Below, piece by piece: positions 36,321 to 45,977 of a stretch of DNA of 64,000 bases. Origin of the DNA: Strigamia acuminata (lineage: Eukaryota > Arthropoda > Chilopoda > Geophilomorpha > Linotaeniidae); assembly GCA_949358305.1 (NCBI GenBank), contig OX442318.1:8232501-8296500 (forward strand), written 5' to 3'. Numbering within the stretch: position 1 is the stretch's first letter; the number at the start of each line of letters is the position of its first letter. The notes under the pieces were generated by a model. It had not been told where the DNA came from. It did not search any database and saw only the letters and a list, made by a program, of their open reading frames with translations. Both the position numbers and the translations under genes were made by a program.

Positions 36321-36624
36321 ACTGCAGTTCGCATCCGGTATCTTGATGTCAAATTCAAAAAGCGCATCACATTCTGCACATGCATTTAACATGGCGTTTG
36401 TCAAGCTTGGTGCACACAAAGGAAATAAAGCAAAAAAATTATTACCGTGTTGTAAATTGCTTTTGTTAATGAATCTAATGTGGTTTATTCAGTTTATTTT
36501 AGCAATGCAAGGTCCAACATTAGGCTTAATTCTGCTAAATAACGACTGGAATTAGAAAATCATCTGCACAGAATGTGATGCGCAGTATGAATTTGGCATC
36601 AAGATGCCGGGTGCAAACTGCAGT
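36321..36624. mobile_element. Rep-F copy 1: 304-bp MITE
   Basis: The terminal inverted repeats are about 56 bp long. The left end begins ACTGCAGTTCGCATCCGG, followed by TATCTTGATGTCAAATTC. The right end is its inverse and finishes GTGCAAACTGCAGT. Relatives lie at 22.0, 51.4 and 59.3 kb. The interior GGCTTAATTCTGCTAAATAA is conserved among them. The target duplication is unclear and there is no transposase. Confidence 0.82.
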
Positions 36625-38373
36625 CACTTTATTGAAAGTCTCAGCAGAAAAATTTGCAAAATGTATTAGACGTAGACTTTAAAGCAATTTCAGAATACAC
36701 TTTTTGCTTCTCCTTCTTCAAGAGTAAAAGATGAGAGAGCAGTTTGCATATCAACAACTTATGCAAGCATAAAGCCACACAACAACACAAATTAACTTTT
36801 TAATCTCCTCCAATTGGCTTTCATAAGGTTTTTTTCATCTTCTTCAAAGTTTGCTGGGGTAATTCAATTTTCTTTTAAAAAATAAATTCCATAAGTTGCC
36901 AGCAGATGTCACAATAACATTAAGATACTTTTTTTTCCTACCACCACGTGTTAAACAGTAAAAATATTTTTAAAAACTAAATTTCATTTCCCCTTAAAAC
37001 CTCTTTCATTGTATAAAATATTGGTGAGAAGCACCGCAAGCACAAAAACAGAGTCCAAATTGGATTTGCCGTGACAAATGCCTTTTCTAGTGCTCAAAAT
37101 GTCGACTTCAGCTGCGACTACAAAAGAGGTTACTGTGGCCAACCAAAGAAAATATCCCCAGAGAACAATCTGCACAACACAATCCTTGTACTAAAACTGC
37201 GTGAAAAAAAATCCTCCAACCACATCCACCTTTAATGTCGGCTTCCCTTCCTAATTTAATTTAGCCACCATCTTGACACTGTGTTGCACATAACTCCCAA
37301 CTTGAAACGCACCTTCATTTCCCACAAAAATTTATGATTAACTGCGTTCTAACGCAATTCCCAGCAATTCTTTTTTACTAGTGCATTACACAAACCGAAA
37401 GGCATACGAGTAAACCGTTGTATCTTTTGTTTCATAATATAAAATGAAAAAAAAAATTGATTGGAAATCCGATCGAATAAAATATCGATTTACAACTCAA
37501 ATTTCTTTTCGACAAAAAATTTATGTGACCGATCTGAAACCTGGAATATTAATCAACAAGTCCCCTCTTTGCAGCATAAACTATTAAAATCAAAGATCCA
37601 TTAGATAAATTACTTTCTAAAATTGCCATAACTTACATTTCCCTATAACAAGATGCTCCTTCAGTGATTGAAAAGGTGAATTTGCAGGTCACTTAGTCTT
37701 GATAAAATCAGTATAGCAAGGCAAAATTCCCAAGATTCACCTTTGCAAACCTAAAGTTCAAAATTAAAGCATCCAAGGGTCACAACATGAAACCCTTGTA
37801 TAATCCAACAATGTCTGCTACTCACTTTTATCTTTTTGAATTTTAATCAACTGTCATCTTCACTATTGGAAATTATCTTGTTCCATAAGAGGATAAAAGC
37901 AATTTCAAACATAAAGCAAACTTTTTTAATAAGTGGCATCAAGCTACGGTTAATAAATTTCATATTCTTTCATTTTCTTTCTTCCCCCCTTCCCAAAAGT
38001 TATATCTATTTTTTGATTTCTCTCCAAGCAATAATACAAATACAATTATTCTTCCATTTTCAATTAAATTCACATTTCAGTTTCAAATCCATAAAAATAA
38101 AATTTAATTAAAAACTCTAGTCAACTTTTGTTTCTATAAAAAATGACTGCGGAAACTTCATAGTAGTCGTTGAGTACAACAACCACTATTGTCAGCACTT
38201 CTTGATATTAATTAAATTATACTCTTATACAGTCCAGCAATTCCCTCTCTTGCCTAAGTTCACTGCCTTTTGTACATTTTCTCCACCGGCTGCCGCTTTG
38301 CCAAAAAGATAGCTCTTCGTTTGCAAAAGCCGTTTCATTTACAGCAATTAGGAATATTTTAGGCAAAAATTAA
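36625..38373. other. No recognisable gene
   Basis: A minus-strand frame at 36984-37175 (LWGYFLWLATVTSFVVAAEV) resembles a membrane segment but has no supporting signals. Confidence 0.35.
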
Positions 38374-38509
38374 TAGCTGCATTCAATTCCGATAAGAAGA
38401 AAATGCAGTCATTGTTCTACAGGACAACCAGGCAAATAAATAAATAACTTTTTGTTAATTTACATGTTAAAACACATTTTATTTTTAGCATTGCCCTGTC
38501 AAATATTAA

Positions 38510-38739
38510 CCCGCCCCAACCTAAAGGTCGATTTTGACCTCCAAAAATGTTTTTATTTTTTTTCTTGAAAACTAACAGCATTTTCTTTTTGGAATTTCAT
38601 GTATTTTCATTAAACATCATAACAAACAATAAAAAAATAATAGATTAAAAAATTTTTACGATTTTTTATTGTTTACCTACTACTTTTGAATTCAATTTCA
38701 ATTATTTTTGTCAGACTCTTTCGACAAAAACCGAAATGG
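38510..38739. mobile_element. piggyBac-type MITE, truncated or diverged
   Basis: TTAA at 38506-38509 precedes CCCGCCCCAACCTAAAGGTC. The next roughly 130 bp are the inverse of the right half of the MITE at 18340-18695. The other TTAA (38740-38743) follows an eroded end. Rep-H copy 1 has one TTAA at the matching point (GTCTAATGTTAATG). Confidence 0.6.
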
Positions 38740-38769
38740 TTAAATTTCACTATCTCAAAATAAAAATAC

Positions 38770-38949
38770 TGATGGTGGATGAGTTAGATTTATGTAGATA
38801 TATATATTTTAGGTCGCAGAGCAACTTGTGCTGCGACTAGCGTTTATTCTAGTAGGACAGGAAGTGAAGGGTGAAGGGGAAAGGGAGTGACCAGTGGGTG
38901 GTCCAATACAAAAACATCATGCCGAGATGACGTATAAAACATTCCAACA
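38770..38949 (-). repeat. 3' LTR of the Copia element
   Basis: 180 bp, identical to the 5' LTR as far as I can read. AATAAA (minus strand, 38843-38848) probably directs 3' end formation of the element's RNA. Confidence 0.95.
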
Positions 38950-38958
38950 CTCCTTCTC
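38950..38958 (-). promoter_or_regulatory. Polypurine tract
   Basis: The minus-strand purine run GAGAAGGAG abuts the 3' LTR and would prime plus-strand DNA synthesis. Confidence 0.8.
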
Positions 38959-38998
38959 ATCACAAATGATGTTGGTTACATAAAAAAAACAATAAAAA

Positions 38999-41900
38999 TT
39001 AACTCAAAAATAAGTTTAACATTTTTAAACAATCTTCATGCTTCGGTCGGTAGAGTCCTTTGGTGAAGACATCTGCTGCCATTTGAGTGGTTGGCAGGTA
39101 GTGGAGACTCATTTTCTTATCTTCTACGACTTCTTTGGCGAAGTGAAAGCGCATATCGATGTGCTTGCTATTATGATAGCTCGAATGATCTTGTGAGAAG
39201 CAAATGGCGGCCTGGTTGTCACAAAAGACGTCAGTTGCTTCCTGTTGCATTGTTTGGCAGCCCAACTCAATTAGAAGTCCTCTGAGGTGCAGGAGTTCCT
39301 TTGCTGCCTCCGATACCGCCATGTACTCAGCCTCCATGGTCGAAAGTGCAACGGTATGTTGCTTCTTGGATGCCCACGAGATTGGGCTTCCGGCCAAAAT
39401 GAACACATATCCTGTGGTCGATCTTCTGTCGTCGATGTCGCCACCCCAATCCGCGTCGGCGAATCCGTACAAATTTTCTTCAGTCTTCTCGTAGGTGATG
39501 CCTAATTTTCGCGTCCCTTTCAAGTATGAAAGTACCCTTTTCGCAGCTTTCCAGTGTGTTTCACCTGGATTTGCGCAGAAACGACTGAGGCTGCTCACTG
39601 CGAAGGCCAAATCTGGGCGAGTCGAATTCGACAGGTAAATCAATGCGCCAATTAACTCGCGATATGGCACGTTTTTCATTTTCTCCTTTTCTTCGTTTGT
39701 CTTGGGTGACATTTCTTTGGTTAGCTTCAGTGCAGGGTCAATTGGTGTGCTGACGGTGTTGCAGTTTGTCATGTTGAAGCGTTCCAAAATTTCATCGATG
39801 TATTTGGTCTGAGTGATTTGGACGGTATGGTCTTTCTCATTTTGGTTTACTTCGATTCCTAAGCAGTATTTCAATGATCCGATGTCTGTCATTCTGAATT
39901 TTTCGCTTAAGTCAGATTTGACTTTGTTCATTGTTTCTGTGTTTTCAGTTATTACGATTAGGTCATCCACGTAGACAGCGATTATTACGGATTTCCCGTC
40001 TTCTAGTCTGTAAAAGACGCATGGATCTTTGTTGCTGCGATTTAATTTCATCTTTTTGCGAAGGTGGCGGCTTAACTTTTTATGCCAGTTCCGTCCGGCT
40101 TGTTTTAATCCATAGAGTGACTTTTTAAGTAGACAGACTTTTTCTTCTTGTCCCTCTTCAATGAAACCGTCTGGTTGCCGCATGAAAATTTCTTCATCGA
40201 GTTCGCCCTGAATGTAGGCGGCAACGACGTCCATTTGGTGGATTAGCCATCCCTTCTCGACTGCATACGCGATGAGAGTGCGAATGGAGTTGTATCGAAC
40301 CACAGGGGCGTAGGTTTCGTTGAAGTCCACTCCTTCTTTTTGCATAAAACCCTTGGCAACCAATCGTCCCTTGTAGCGGTCTATGTTGCCTTGCTTGTCC
40401 CGTTTGATGCGGAAAACCCAACGTGAAAAAATCACTTTTCGATTTTTGGGTTTGTCGACAAGTATCCACGTTCCCATCTCCTTCAGCGCGTCGATTTCGT
40501 TTTGCATGGCTTCGCGCCATTCATTTCGATCGTCTCTGGACATCGCTTCTTCGACGGTGATGGGGTCTGATGGGAGTGAGCCGCAAACGAAATTTGCGTG
40601 ATCCTCGTTCGGGTCGAATGCGGTTTCTTGATTTTCGTTGGCGGGTTCAATGTCGTGTGTTCGGATTAAGTTGTATTGCTTCGACGGGCGCCCCGGTTTT
40701 CCGGTCCTTACGAGTTTTGGACGTCCCGGGCCTCGTTTGGTTTCAGCAGGTTGATTTTCAATCGGAATTTGCGCGTCGGCTTCATCGACATCGATTTCTC
40801 CTTCTGTTTCAACTTCGTTGTCATTGTTGCGCGCAGTAATGGCGTCAGGCGGCGGGCTTTCGGGTTCGTCAAAACTAGGAAAAATAAAAAATGGATCAGC
40901 AAATGATTTTTCGCCATTATTTGAGATGGCATCGGTTGACTCGAAAATTTTGACGTGGCAGCTTTTCACGACTCTTCGTCGGGCAGCATCATAAAGTTTG
41001 TATGCTTTTGATTCAGCTGAATAGCCTATTAATGTCAATTCGGTTCCTTTGGCCTCAAATTTTCCCTTTCCAGGTCCCTGCTGCAACACGATGGCTTTGC
41101 TGCCCAGTCTTCTCAAGAAACCAATAAATGGCTTCTTGCCGTGCCATACTTCAAATGGTGTTTGGTTTTCTAATGACTTGGTCGGGCATCGATTTCTGAT
41201 GAAAACAGCGCTGTCAATAATTTCGGCCCAAAGGGGTGGCGGCAGATTCGATTCTATCATCATGCATCTTGCCATTTCACACAGCGTGCGGTTCATGCGC
41301 TCAGAAACGCCATTTTGTTTTGGTGTGTACTCGACCGAGAGTTGACGACGAATCCCTTCTTCTTCCAAAAATTTGGTGAACGTGGCGCTGACGTATTCCT
41401 TGGCATTGTCGCTGCGAATTTTCTTAATTTTTCGTCCGGTTTCGAGTTCGACTCTTCGCTTGAAGTTTTGAAATGCTCGGAAAATTTCGCCTCTTTCTTT
41501 CAAAATTGCGACTTCGGTGTAGCGGGATTTGTCATCGATGAACGTGGCGAAATATTTGGCCCCTCCAAGTGACGTGGTCGGCATTGGTCCGCAAATGTCG
41601 GAGTGGATCAAGTCGAGCACGTCGTCCGCGCGTGTTGACGACGATGGGTGTGAGCTTCGGTGAATTTTTCCCTTTGCACAAATCTCGCAGTCAAATGTTT
41701 CGTTTGCAGTATCGAATTTCAGTCCATTTACCATTTCGTATTTTCTTAGTTGTTGCAAAGCGCCCAAATTCAAATGTCCAAAACGATGGTGCCATGTTTT
41801 CGAGTTTAGGCTGATTTTTCCAGTGGCGACGTTTGCAATCTGCAGTGGTTTCGTTCGTACGATGAACATGTCGCCTCGTCGCTCCGCCTTCATGACTGTT

Positions 41901-43147
41901 TTTCCCTTCTTGCTGATTGTTGCGGTTTTCTCAGTAAAAATTACTTCAGCGCCCTGGCTTGTGATGCGTGGTACCGACATCAAATTTCCGCTCAAATCGG
42001 GTGCAAACATGACGTTCTCCAAAACAATTGGTTTGTCGTAATCGTCCATATCGAGGTGTATTTTTCCAAGTCCTTCGCTTTTTACGTACGTCTTGGAAGC
42101 GGTTCGAATTGTTCCCTTCATCGTTTCATTTAGACTGGAAAACATTTCGCGATTTTTGCACATGTGGCGCGATGCGCCGCTGTCAAGACACCATTCGATA
42201 TTATTTATTGCATGATTACTTTGGTATGCGACGGCATAATTTTCTAATTCGGGTTGATCAATTGTTGTTGCGATTGTTACGTCACGTTCAGTCGGCGTCA
42301 CTTTTTCGTCGCGTTCAGTCGGCATTACATTTTCGTCTACGATTTGATACGTTGATACGACGGTCGCGGTAAGTGCTACGGCGTCGACCGTCTTGTCAGT
42401 GTTGTTCGATTTGCCTGCGTGGCCTGGCCTCTTCCTACGGCAGTCTTTTGCCAAATGTCCCACCAAACCGCATTTATTACATTTTCCTTTAAATTTAAAT
42501 GGATGGTTGTTGTTTTTGGCAAAAGTTTTGGCGGCCAAAGCATTTTGCGGCGCCTTTTCGTTTTTACGTAAGTCCTCGTCTTCTTGCAGCAATTTAATTT
42601 TTACTGCGGCGAGGTCGGGTAACGTTTCTCTCATTTTAATTGATGAGCGGAACAATGCGAACGTGTCGGGAAGCGTGTCCATTAGCAAAATCACCAACAA
42701 ATCATCGTCGAGCGTACTACCGGTCTGTTTTAAATTCTGTGCTGTTTCATCGAAATTGTTCAAATGAGCATTCATCGTCTCGTCGTCGGATTTTCTCATG
42801 TTGATTAACTTTTTGAACAAAAACATTTTTCGGTGCGGGCCCTTCGGTTGAAAGAATGCTTCCAACTTGTCCCAAGCCTCGGCGGACGTTGTGGCTGAGC
42901 TGATGGCGCCTTGGTGCGTGCGGTTTATGCCCAATCCAATGGTTGCGAGAGCGATTTCGTCTTTCTCTAGCCATTCGTTCACTGCCGTGGTATTTGGGGC
43001 TTCCTCCGTGGCCTCCGGTTTGACTGTACGTTTGCACACGTACGCCCAAAGTTTGTTGCAAATTAACACGTTTTTCATCTCAGTTTTCCAAGATTCATAA
43101 TTGTCCTCACCGAGTTTTTCTACTTTAAAACCTCGAACAGATTCCAT
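38999..43147 (-). CDS. Copia Gag-Pol polyprotein, 1382 aa
   Basis: A single uninterrupted frame. Gag (residues 1-260) ends in a zinc knuckle, C223-X2-C226-X4-H231-X4-C236. The aspartic protease signature DSGAS is at 322. Integrase has an HHCC finger (H453, H458, C487, C490) and a D517, D580, E616 triad with the classical 35-residue spacing. Reverse transcriptase follows, with FMRQPDGF, first aspartate D973 and YVDD at 1059-1062. RNase H has D1231/D1233, E1272/E1274 and D1310. The linker between integrase and RT (about 805-823) carries two GRP cores resembling AT-hooks. A 9-residue tandem duplication (PTERD, residues 272-289) lies between the zinc knuckle and the protease. The ATG at 43147 lies about 200 nt after the PBS. 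All key catalytic residues are present, so the protein looks functional. Confidence 0.97.
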   Translation of the reverse strand: MESVRGFKVEKLGEDNYESWKTEMKNVLICNKLWAYVCKRTVKPEATEEAPNTTAVNEWLEKDEIALATIGLGINRTHQGAISSATTSAEAWDKLEAFFQPKGPHRKMFLFKKLINMRKSDDETMNAHLNNFDETAQNLKQTGSTLDDDLLVILLMDTLPDTFALFRSSIKMRETLPDLAAVKIKLLQEDEDLRKNEKAPQNALAAKTFAKNNNHPFKFKGKCNKCGLVGHLAKDCRRKRPGHAGKSNNTDKTVDAVALTATVVSTYQIVDENVMPTERDEKVTPTERDVTIATTIDQPELENYAVAYQSNHAINNIEWCLDSGASRHMCKNREMFSSLNETMKGTIRTASKTYVKSEGLGKIHLDMDDYDKPIVLENVMFAPDLSGNLMSVPRITSQGAEVIFTEKTATISKKGKTVMKAERRGDMFIVRTKPLQIANVATGKISLNSKTWHHRFGHLNLGALQQLRKYEMVNGLKFDTANETFDCEICAKGKIHRSSHPSSSTRADDVLDLIHSDICGPMPTTSLGGAKYFATFIDDKSRYTEVAILKERGEIFRAFQNFKRRVELETGRKIKKIRSDNAKEYVSATFTKFLEEEGIRRQLSVEYTPKQNGVSERMNRTLCEMARCMMIESNLPPPLWAEIIDSAVFIRNRCPTKSLENQTPFEVWHGKKPFIGFLRRLGSKAIVLQQGPGKGKFEAKGTELTLIGYSAESKAYKLYDAARRRVVKSCHVKIFESTDAISNNGEKSFADPFFIFPSFDEPESPPPDAITARNNDNEVETEGEIDVDEADAQIPIENQPAETKRGPGRPKLVRTGKPGRPSKQYNLIRTHDIEPANENQETAFDPNEDHANFVCGSLPSDPITVEEAMSRDDRNEWREAMQNEIDALKEMGTWILVDKPKNRKVIFSRWVFRIKRDKQGNIDRYKGRLVAKGFMQKEGVDFNETYAPVVRYNSIRTLIAYAVEKGWLIHQMDVVAAYIQGELDEEIFMRQPDGFIEEGQEEKVCLLKKSLYGLKQAGRNWHKKLSRHLRKKMKLNRSNKDPCVFYRLEDGKSVIIAVYVDDLIVITENTETMNKVKSDLSEKFRMTDIGSLKYCLGIEVNQNEKDHTVQITQTKYIDEILERFNMTNCNTVSTPIDPALKLTKEMSPKTNEEKEKMKNVPYRELIGALIYLSNSTRPDLAFAVSSLSRFCANPGETHWKAAKRVLSYLKGTRKLGITYEKTEENLYGFADADWGGDIDDRRSTTGYVFILAGSPISWASKKQHTVALSTMEAEYMAVSEAAKELLHLRGLLIELGCQTMQQEATDVFCDNQAAICFSQDHSSYHNSKHIDMRFHFAKEVVEDKKMSLHYLPTTQMAADVFTKGLYRPKHEDCLKMLNLFLS

Positions 43148-43350
43148 TTTTCGTTTTTCAAAAGTTCAAAAATATTTGCCTGGCACTGAATTGCGTTTTG
43201 TGGTTACACGGCTTGATGTGGCTTGATGCACTTTCTCGGCTCGGGTGTACACGTGGTCGCTCGTTCACGGCTTGACTTTTCGATTTTTGATGTATTTTTG
43301 CGATTTTTCGGGAAAAATGTTCGTAACTCACTGTTGCGTAGTGTATGCAG

Positions 43351-43367
43351 GTGTTGGACCCATAACC
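43351..43367 (-). promoter_or_regulatory. Primer-binding site, half-tRNA iMet type
   Basis: Directly after the 5' LTR the minus strand reads GGTTATGGGTCCAACAC. This is close to GGTTATGGGCCCAGCAC, the complement of the anticodon region of animal initiator-Met tRNA, with two differences, one of which keeps a G-U pair. Drosophila copia uses the same internal half-tRNA site rather than the tRNA 3' end. Confidence 0.75.
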
Positions 43368-43547
43368 TGATGGTGGATGAGTTAGATTTATGTAGATATA
43401 TATATTTTAGGTCGCAGAGCAACTTGTGCTGCGACTAGCGTTTATTCTAGTAGGACAGGAAGTGAAGGGTGAAGGGGAAAGGGAGTGACCAGTGGGTGGT
43501 CCAATACAAAAACATCATGCCGAGATGACGTATAAAACATTCCAACA
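43368..43547 (-). repeat. 5' LTR of the Copia element
   Basis: 180 bp. On the minus strand it begins TGTTGGAATGTTTTATACG and ends CATCA. It contains a CRE-like ACGTCAT, an AATAAA and an AT-rich TATATATAT stretch that could serve as a TATA or terminator region. Confidence 0.95.
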
Positions 43548-43701
43548 AATACAAAAGAAAGAAAAGTGACCCCATTGGTCCCGCTAAGTACTCTTTGGCA
43601 TTTCCTTTTGTAAGCGCTGACAATTTTTACGTCATATCCGCTGACCAAAAGGAAAGAAAGTAACAAAATGTCTTTTTAGTTCACTCGATTAAACGCACCT
43701 A

Positions 43702-44370
43702 ATGTTAATTAATAATGGCAGTAATAGGCAATGATTGATCGATCTGGTTGCATGTACAGTTGATGGTGAACTATTTTATTAACACCTATACATAGGTGGC
43801 GCTCTAGGCCCCATTACAGTAGCGTGTCATCCCGAGGGCGCAATTAACTGCTAATGTTATTTCCAACAAAAATGAAAACAGCGACCCTGGAAATATAATT
43901 TGGGAAAACAAGATAGCAGGATTTTGTGACTCAATTTTACTGTTGACCTAAAATTAAAAAACCTGAACCGAATCGACCAATTTCAGGCCATAAAATTTTA
44001 TGAAATCAATCAATTGTCCATAACAGATATAAAAAGCCACCATATTCAGGTCATGAGCAATGAAATCTAGTATTATGCCTCGTTTATGTTCCTCTTACTC
44101 TGTATAGCTCCAATGACCTGCTTCACAAACCCCGCACAGTAAAATGAAGCTTTGAAAATTTAGATGTCATTTTTTTGCTCCAAAGGAAACTTTTCAACAA
44201 GTTCGGGAAGTCCTGTTGTGCCATAATTTATTTAAGACATACGCGGAATAAATTACACGGAATTTTCTTTAAAGTACTGTATTAACTTAGACAAGCCATA
44301 AATAACATCATTTATTTGTTATTCATACAATTATTATTTTACGTCATATCTTCGTAAAATTTGCAATTCT
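43702..44370. other. No recognisable gene
   Basis: A small palindrome CACCTATACATAGGTG lies near 43782; otherwise nothing. Confidence 0.4.
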
Positions 44371-44374
44371 CTTT

Positions 44375-44443
44375 TTTGCCACGAATTGTTGCGCGAAATG
44401 TGGCGCAAAGTGGATTTTTTTCGCATTGTGAACTAGCCTTTAA
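44375..44443. repeat. Rep-E fragment
   Basis: AATTGTTGCGCGAAATGTGG and CGCATTGTGAACTAGCCTTT match Rep-E right ends. Confidence 0.5.
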
Positions 44444-45230
44444 AGATACAAAAACACAAACGCCTAAAACACTTAAAACAAGACTTTTTGAATGTACCTA
44501 GTGTTTGCCAGTCGTTCAAAGAAATCTCCTAAGTCAGTTTTCAAGTAATTTAGGAGGGAATAAAAGCATAGGTGAGCCTTCCAGCTTGCAACTGTTGACT
44601 GTTTATTCAGATAAGCATCTAGTCTTTCAACTGTACCTAAAGTGTCTTTGAAGAAAATTCAATACAAAGAGAAGAAATGGAAAAGTCAAGCATTATGTTT
44701 GCACAAAAGATTTACTTTGATTTCAAATTGATGGTAAAAGTTTGCAAAACACACTATCTAAGGGGGAAAAGGAAACAAAACAGATGCCTCAATGATTCCA
44801 ACCGGTTGTACTTTCCACACCAAATCAATGATGTTTCTTCTGCTGCATAAACCTGCCATGTGAATCATATCAAAGACCATAAAACTCGTATAAAAACAAC
44901 CAATTCTCTTTTCATATCTCTTTTTCTCCCCTAAATGACACATCATTTCAAGACTTTGTATTGACCAATGTGCCAATACATCCAGTCCTCAACTTCTAAC
45001 TTTTCACTCAAGTGGCATTGTAAAACTTCTAAAATTATGTCGCCAACATTAAAGCAGTTGTTTAAACTTATCTAGAACACTGTGACCCAAGTGTGCTGGT
45101 TAGTGAGATAAAGTTCACCCGAAGACACAATATCTCGCCCAATTCCCAGTACACCAAAATGACAAACCAAAGGATCTCGATGTAAACAAGATGGTGGTCT
45201 TAGTATTGGTTTGTACTTTTGATACTTAAA
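44444..45230. other. No recognisable gene
   Basis: Nothing structured seen. Confidence 0.4.
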
Positions 45231-45234
45231 GTGA

Positions 45235-45400
45235 AAGCCATGATCTACGAGATGACTTTCCTGAAGACCCAACCTTGCATTCACACCGACAAGTGGAAAA
45301 CCAGAGAAAACGCAGTTGAGTCAGGCTGCAGACGTTCCTGCCATAGAAACAGTACCTTAATCAGACAAAGCTGAGAAACAACCGAGATTCACAGCAGGTC
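45235..45400 (+). repeat. Rep-G copy 1
   Basis: GACCCAACCTTGCATTCACA and TAGAAACAGTACCTTAATCA recur in order near 48.2 kb, and the second block also recurs at 58.3 kb. The family's class is unknown. This copy lacks the hAT-type insertion seen in copy 2. Confidence 0.6.
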
Positions 45401-45482
45401 ACCGATACTACCGTCTTCACCCGAAAATAAGACCCTAGTGTTGTATTCGAATACAACGCCATGGTGTTAAATTCAGCCAATA

Positions 45483-45975
45483 GAGAGTTTGTGGGATGCA
45501 TTTTTCCCTTATTTTTCTCTACAATACACTATTTTAGTGCCATATCGTAAGGGAAAAATCTTTAGTGTATCGTTTTCAACACTAAATTAAAATATAGCGC
45601 AGCCAATCAGAATTGAGAACACTATATTGTTAGCTCCGCCCATTGCAAATGGCGATTATTTTGTTGTCCCGATCAAACACATCAGTCATAGGTACGACGT
45701 AGATTGAATGATAAGTGAGGCCCAAAATTGAATTTTAAGCCCAAAACCATACTTTGTAGGTATAATAATGGAATTTTATGCAGAAATTTGCACATTTACG
45801 CCCCCAAATTGAATTTTTAGGCCCAAAATTACTAACTGTCAGTAGTTGGCTGAAATAGTGTAGTGATAAGGGAAATGTGCAGCCCGCAAAAACTTAATTT
45901 ATTATTTTTCCCTTACACTATTTTTATACCGTATAGTCTTTAACTGTAAGGGAAAAATGCATCCCGCAAACTCTC
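45483..45975. mobile_element. Rep-B copy 2: 493-bp TA-MITE
   Basis: The ends GAGAGTTTGTGGGATGCATT and ATGCATCCCGCAAACTCTC are inverted repeats. TA flanks both sides (45481-45482 and 45976-45977). It contains a second, internal inverted pair around AATAGTGTA and TACACTATT. It is longer than copy 1 by 72 bp and is closer to the intact form. Confidence 0.9.
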
Positions 45976-45977
45976 TA

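Larger units (their letters stand above)
38770..43547 (-). mobile_element. Complete Ty1/copia LTR retrotransposon
   Basis: The element is 4778 bp and is oriented on the minus strand. Its two 180-bp LTRs (38770-38949 and 43368-43547) appear identical base for base. They begin TG and end CA, and the element is flanked by a 5-bp duplication AATAC (38765-38769 and 43548-43552). A primer-binding site, one long Gag-Pol frame and a polypurine tract are all present in the expected order. Identical LTRs and an unbroken frame imply a recent insertion that may still be active. The integrase-before-RT order places it in Copia (Pseudoviridae) rather than Gypsy. Confidence 0.97.
38376..43699. mobile_element. 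Rep-H copy 2 hosting two insertions
   Basis: It begins TAGCTGCATTCAATTCC and ends GATTAAACGCACCTA, a degenerate inverted pair with TA at both edges (38374-38375 and 43700-43701). Between the ends lies sequence matching Rep-H copy 1 at 4.0-4.57 kb. It is broken first by a TTAA-flanked insert at 38510-38739 and then, about 25 bp further on, by the Copia element at 38770-43547. Removing both inserts leaves roughly 300 bp. Confidence 0.72.

Noticed and set aside
36984-37175. Hydrophobic minus-strand frame resembling a membrane segment
   Set aside because: No start context, splice sites or recognisable motif; AT-rich DNA gives such frames by chance.
39091-43100. Many plus-strand frames across 39-43 kb
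   Set aside because: They are antisense shadows of the Copia Gag-Pol frame.
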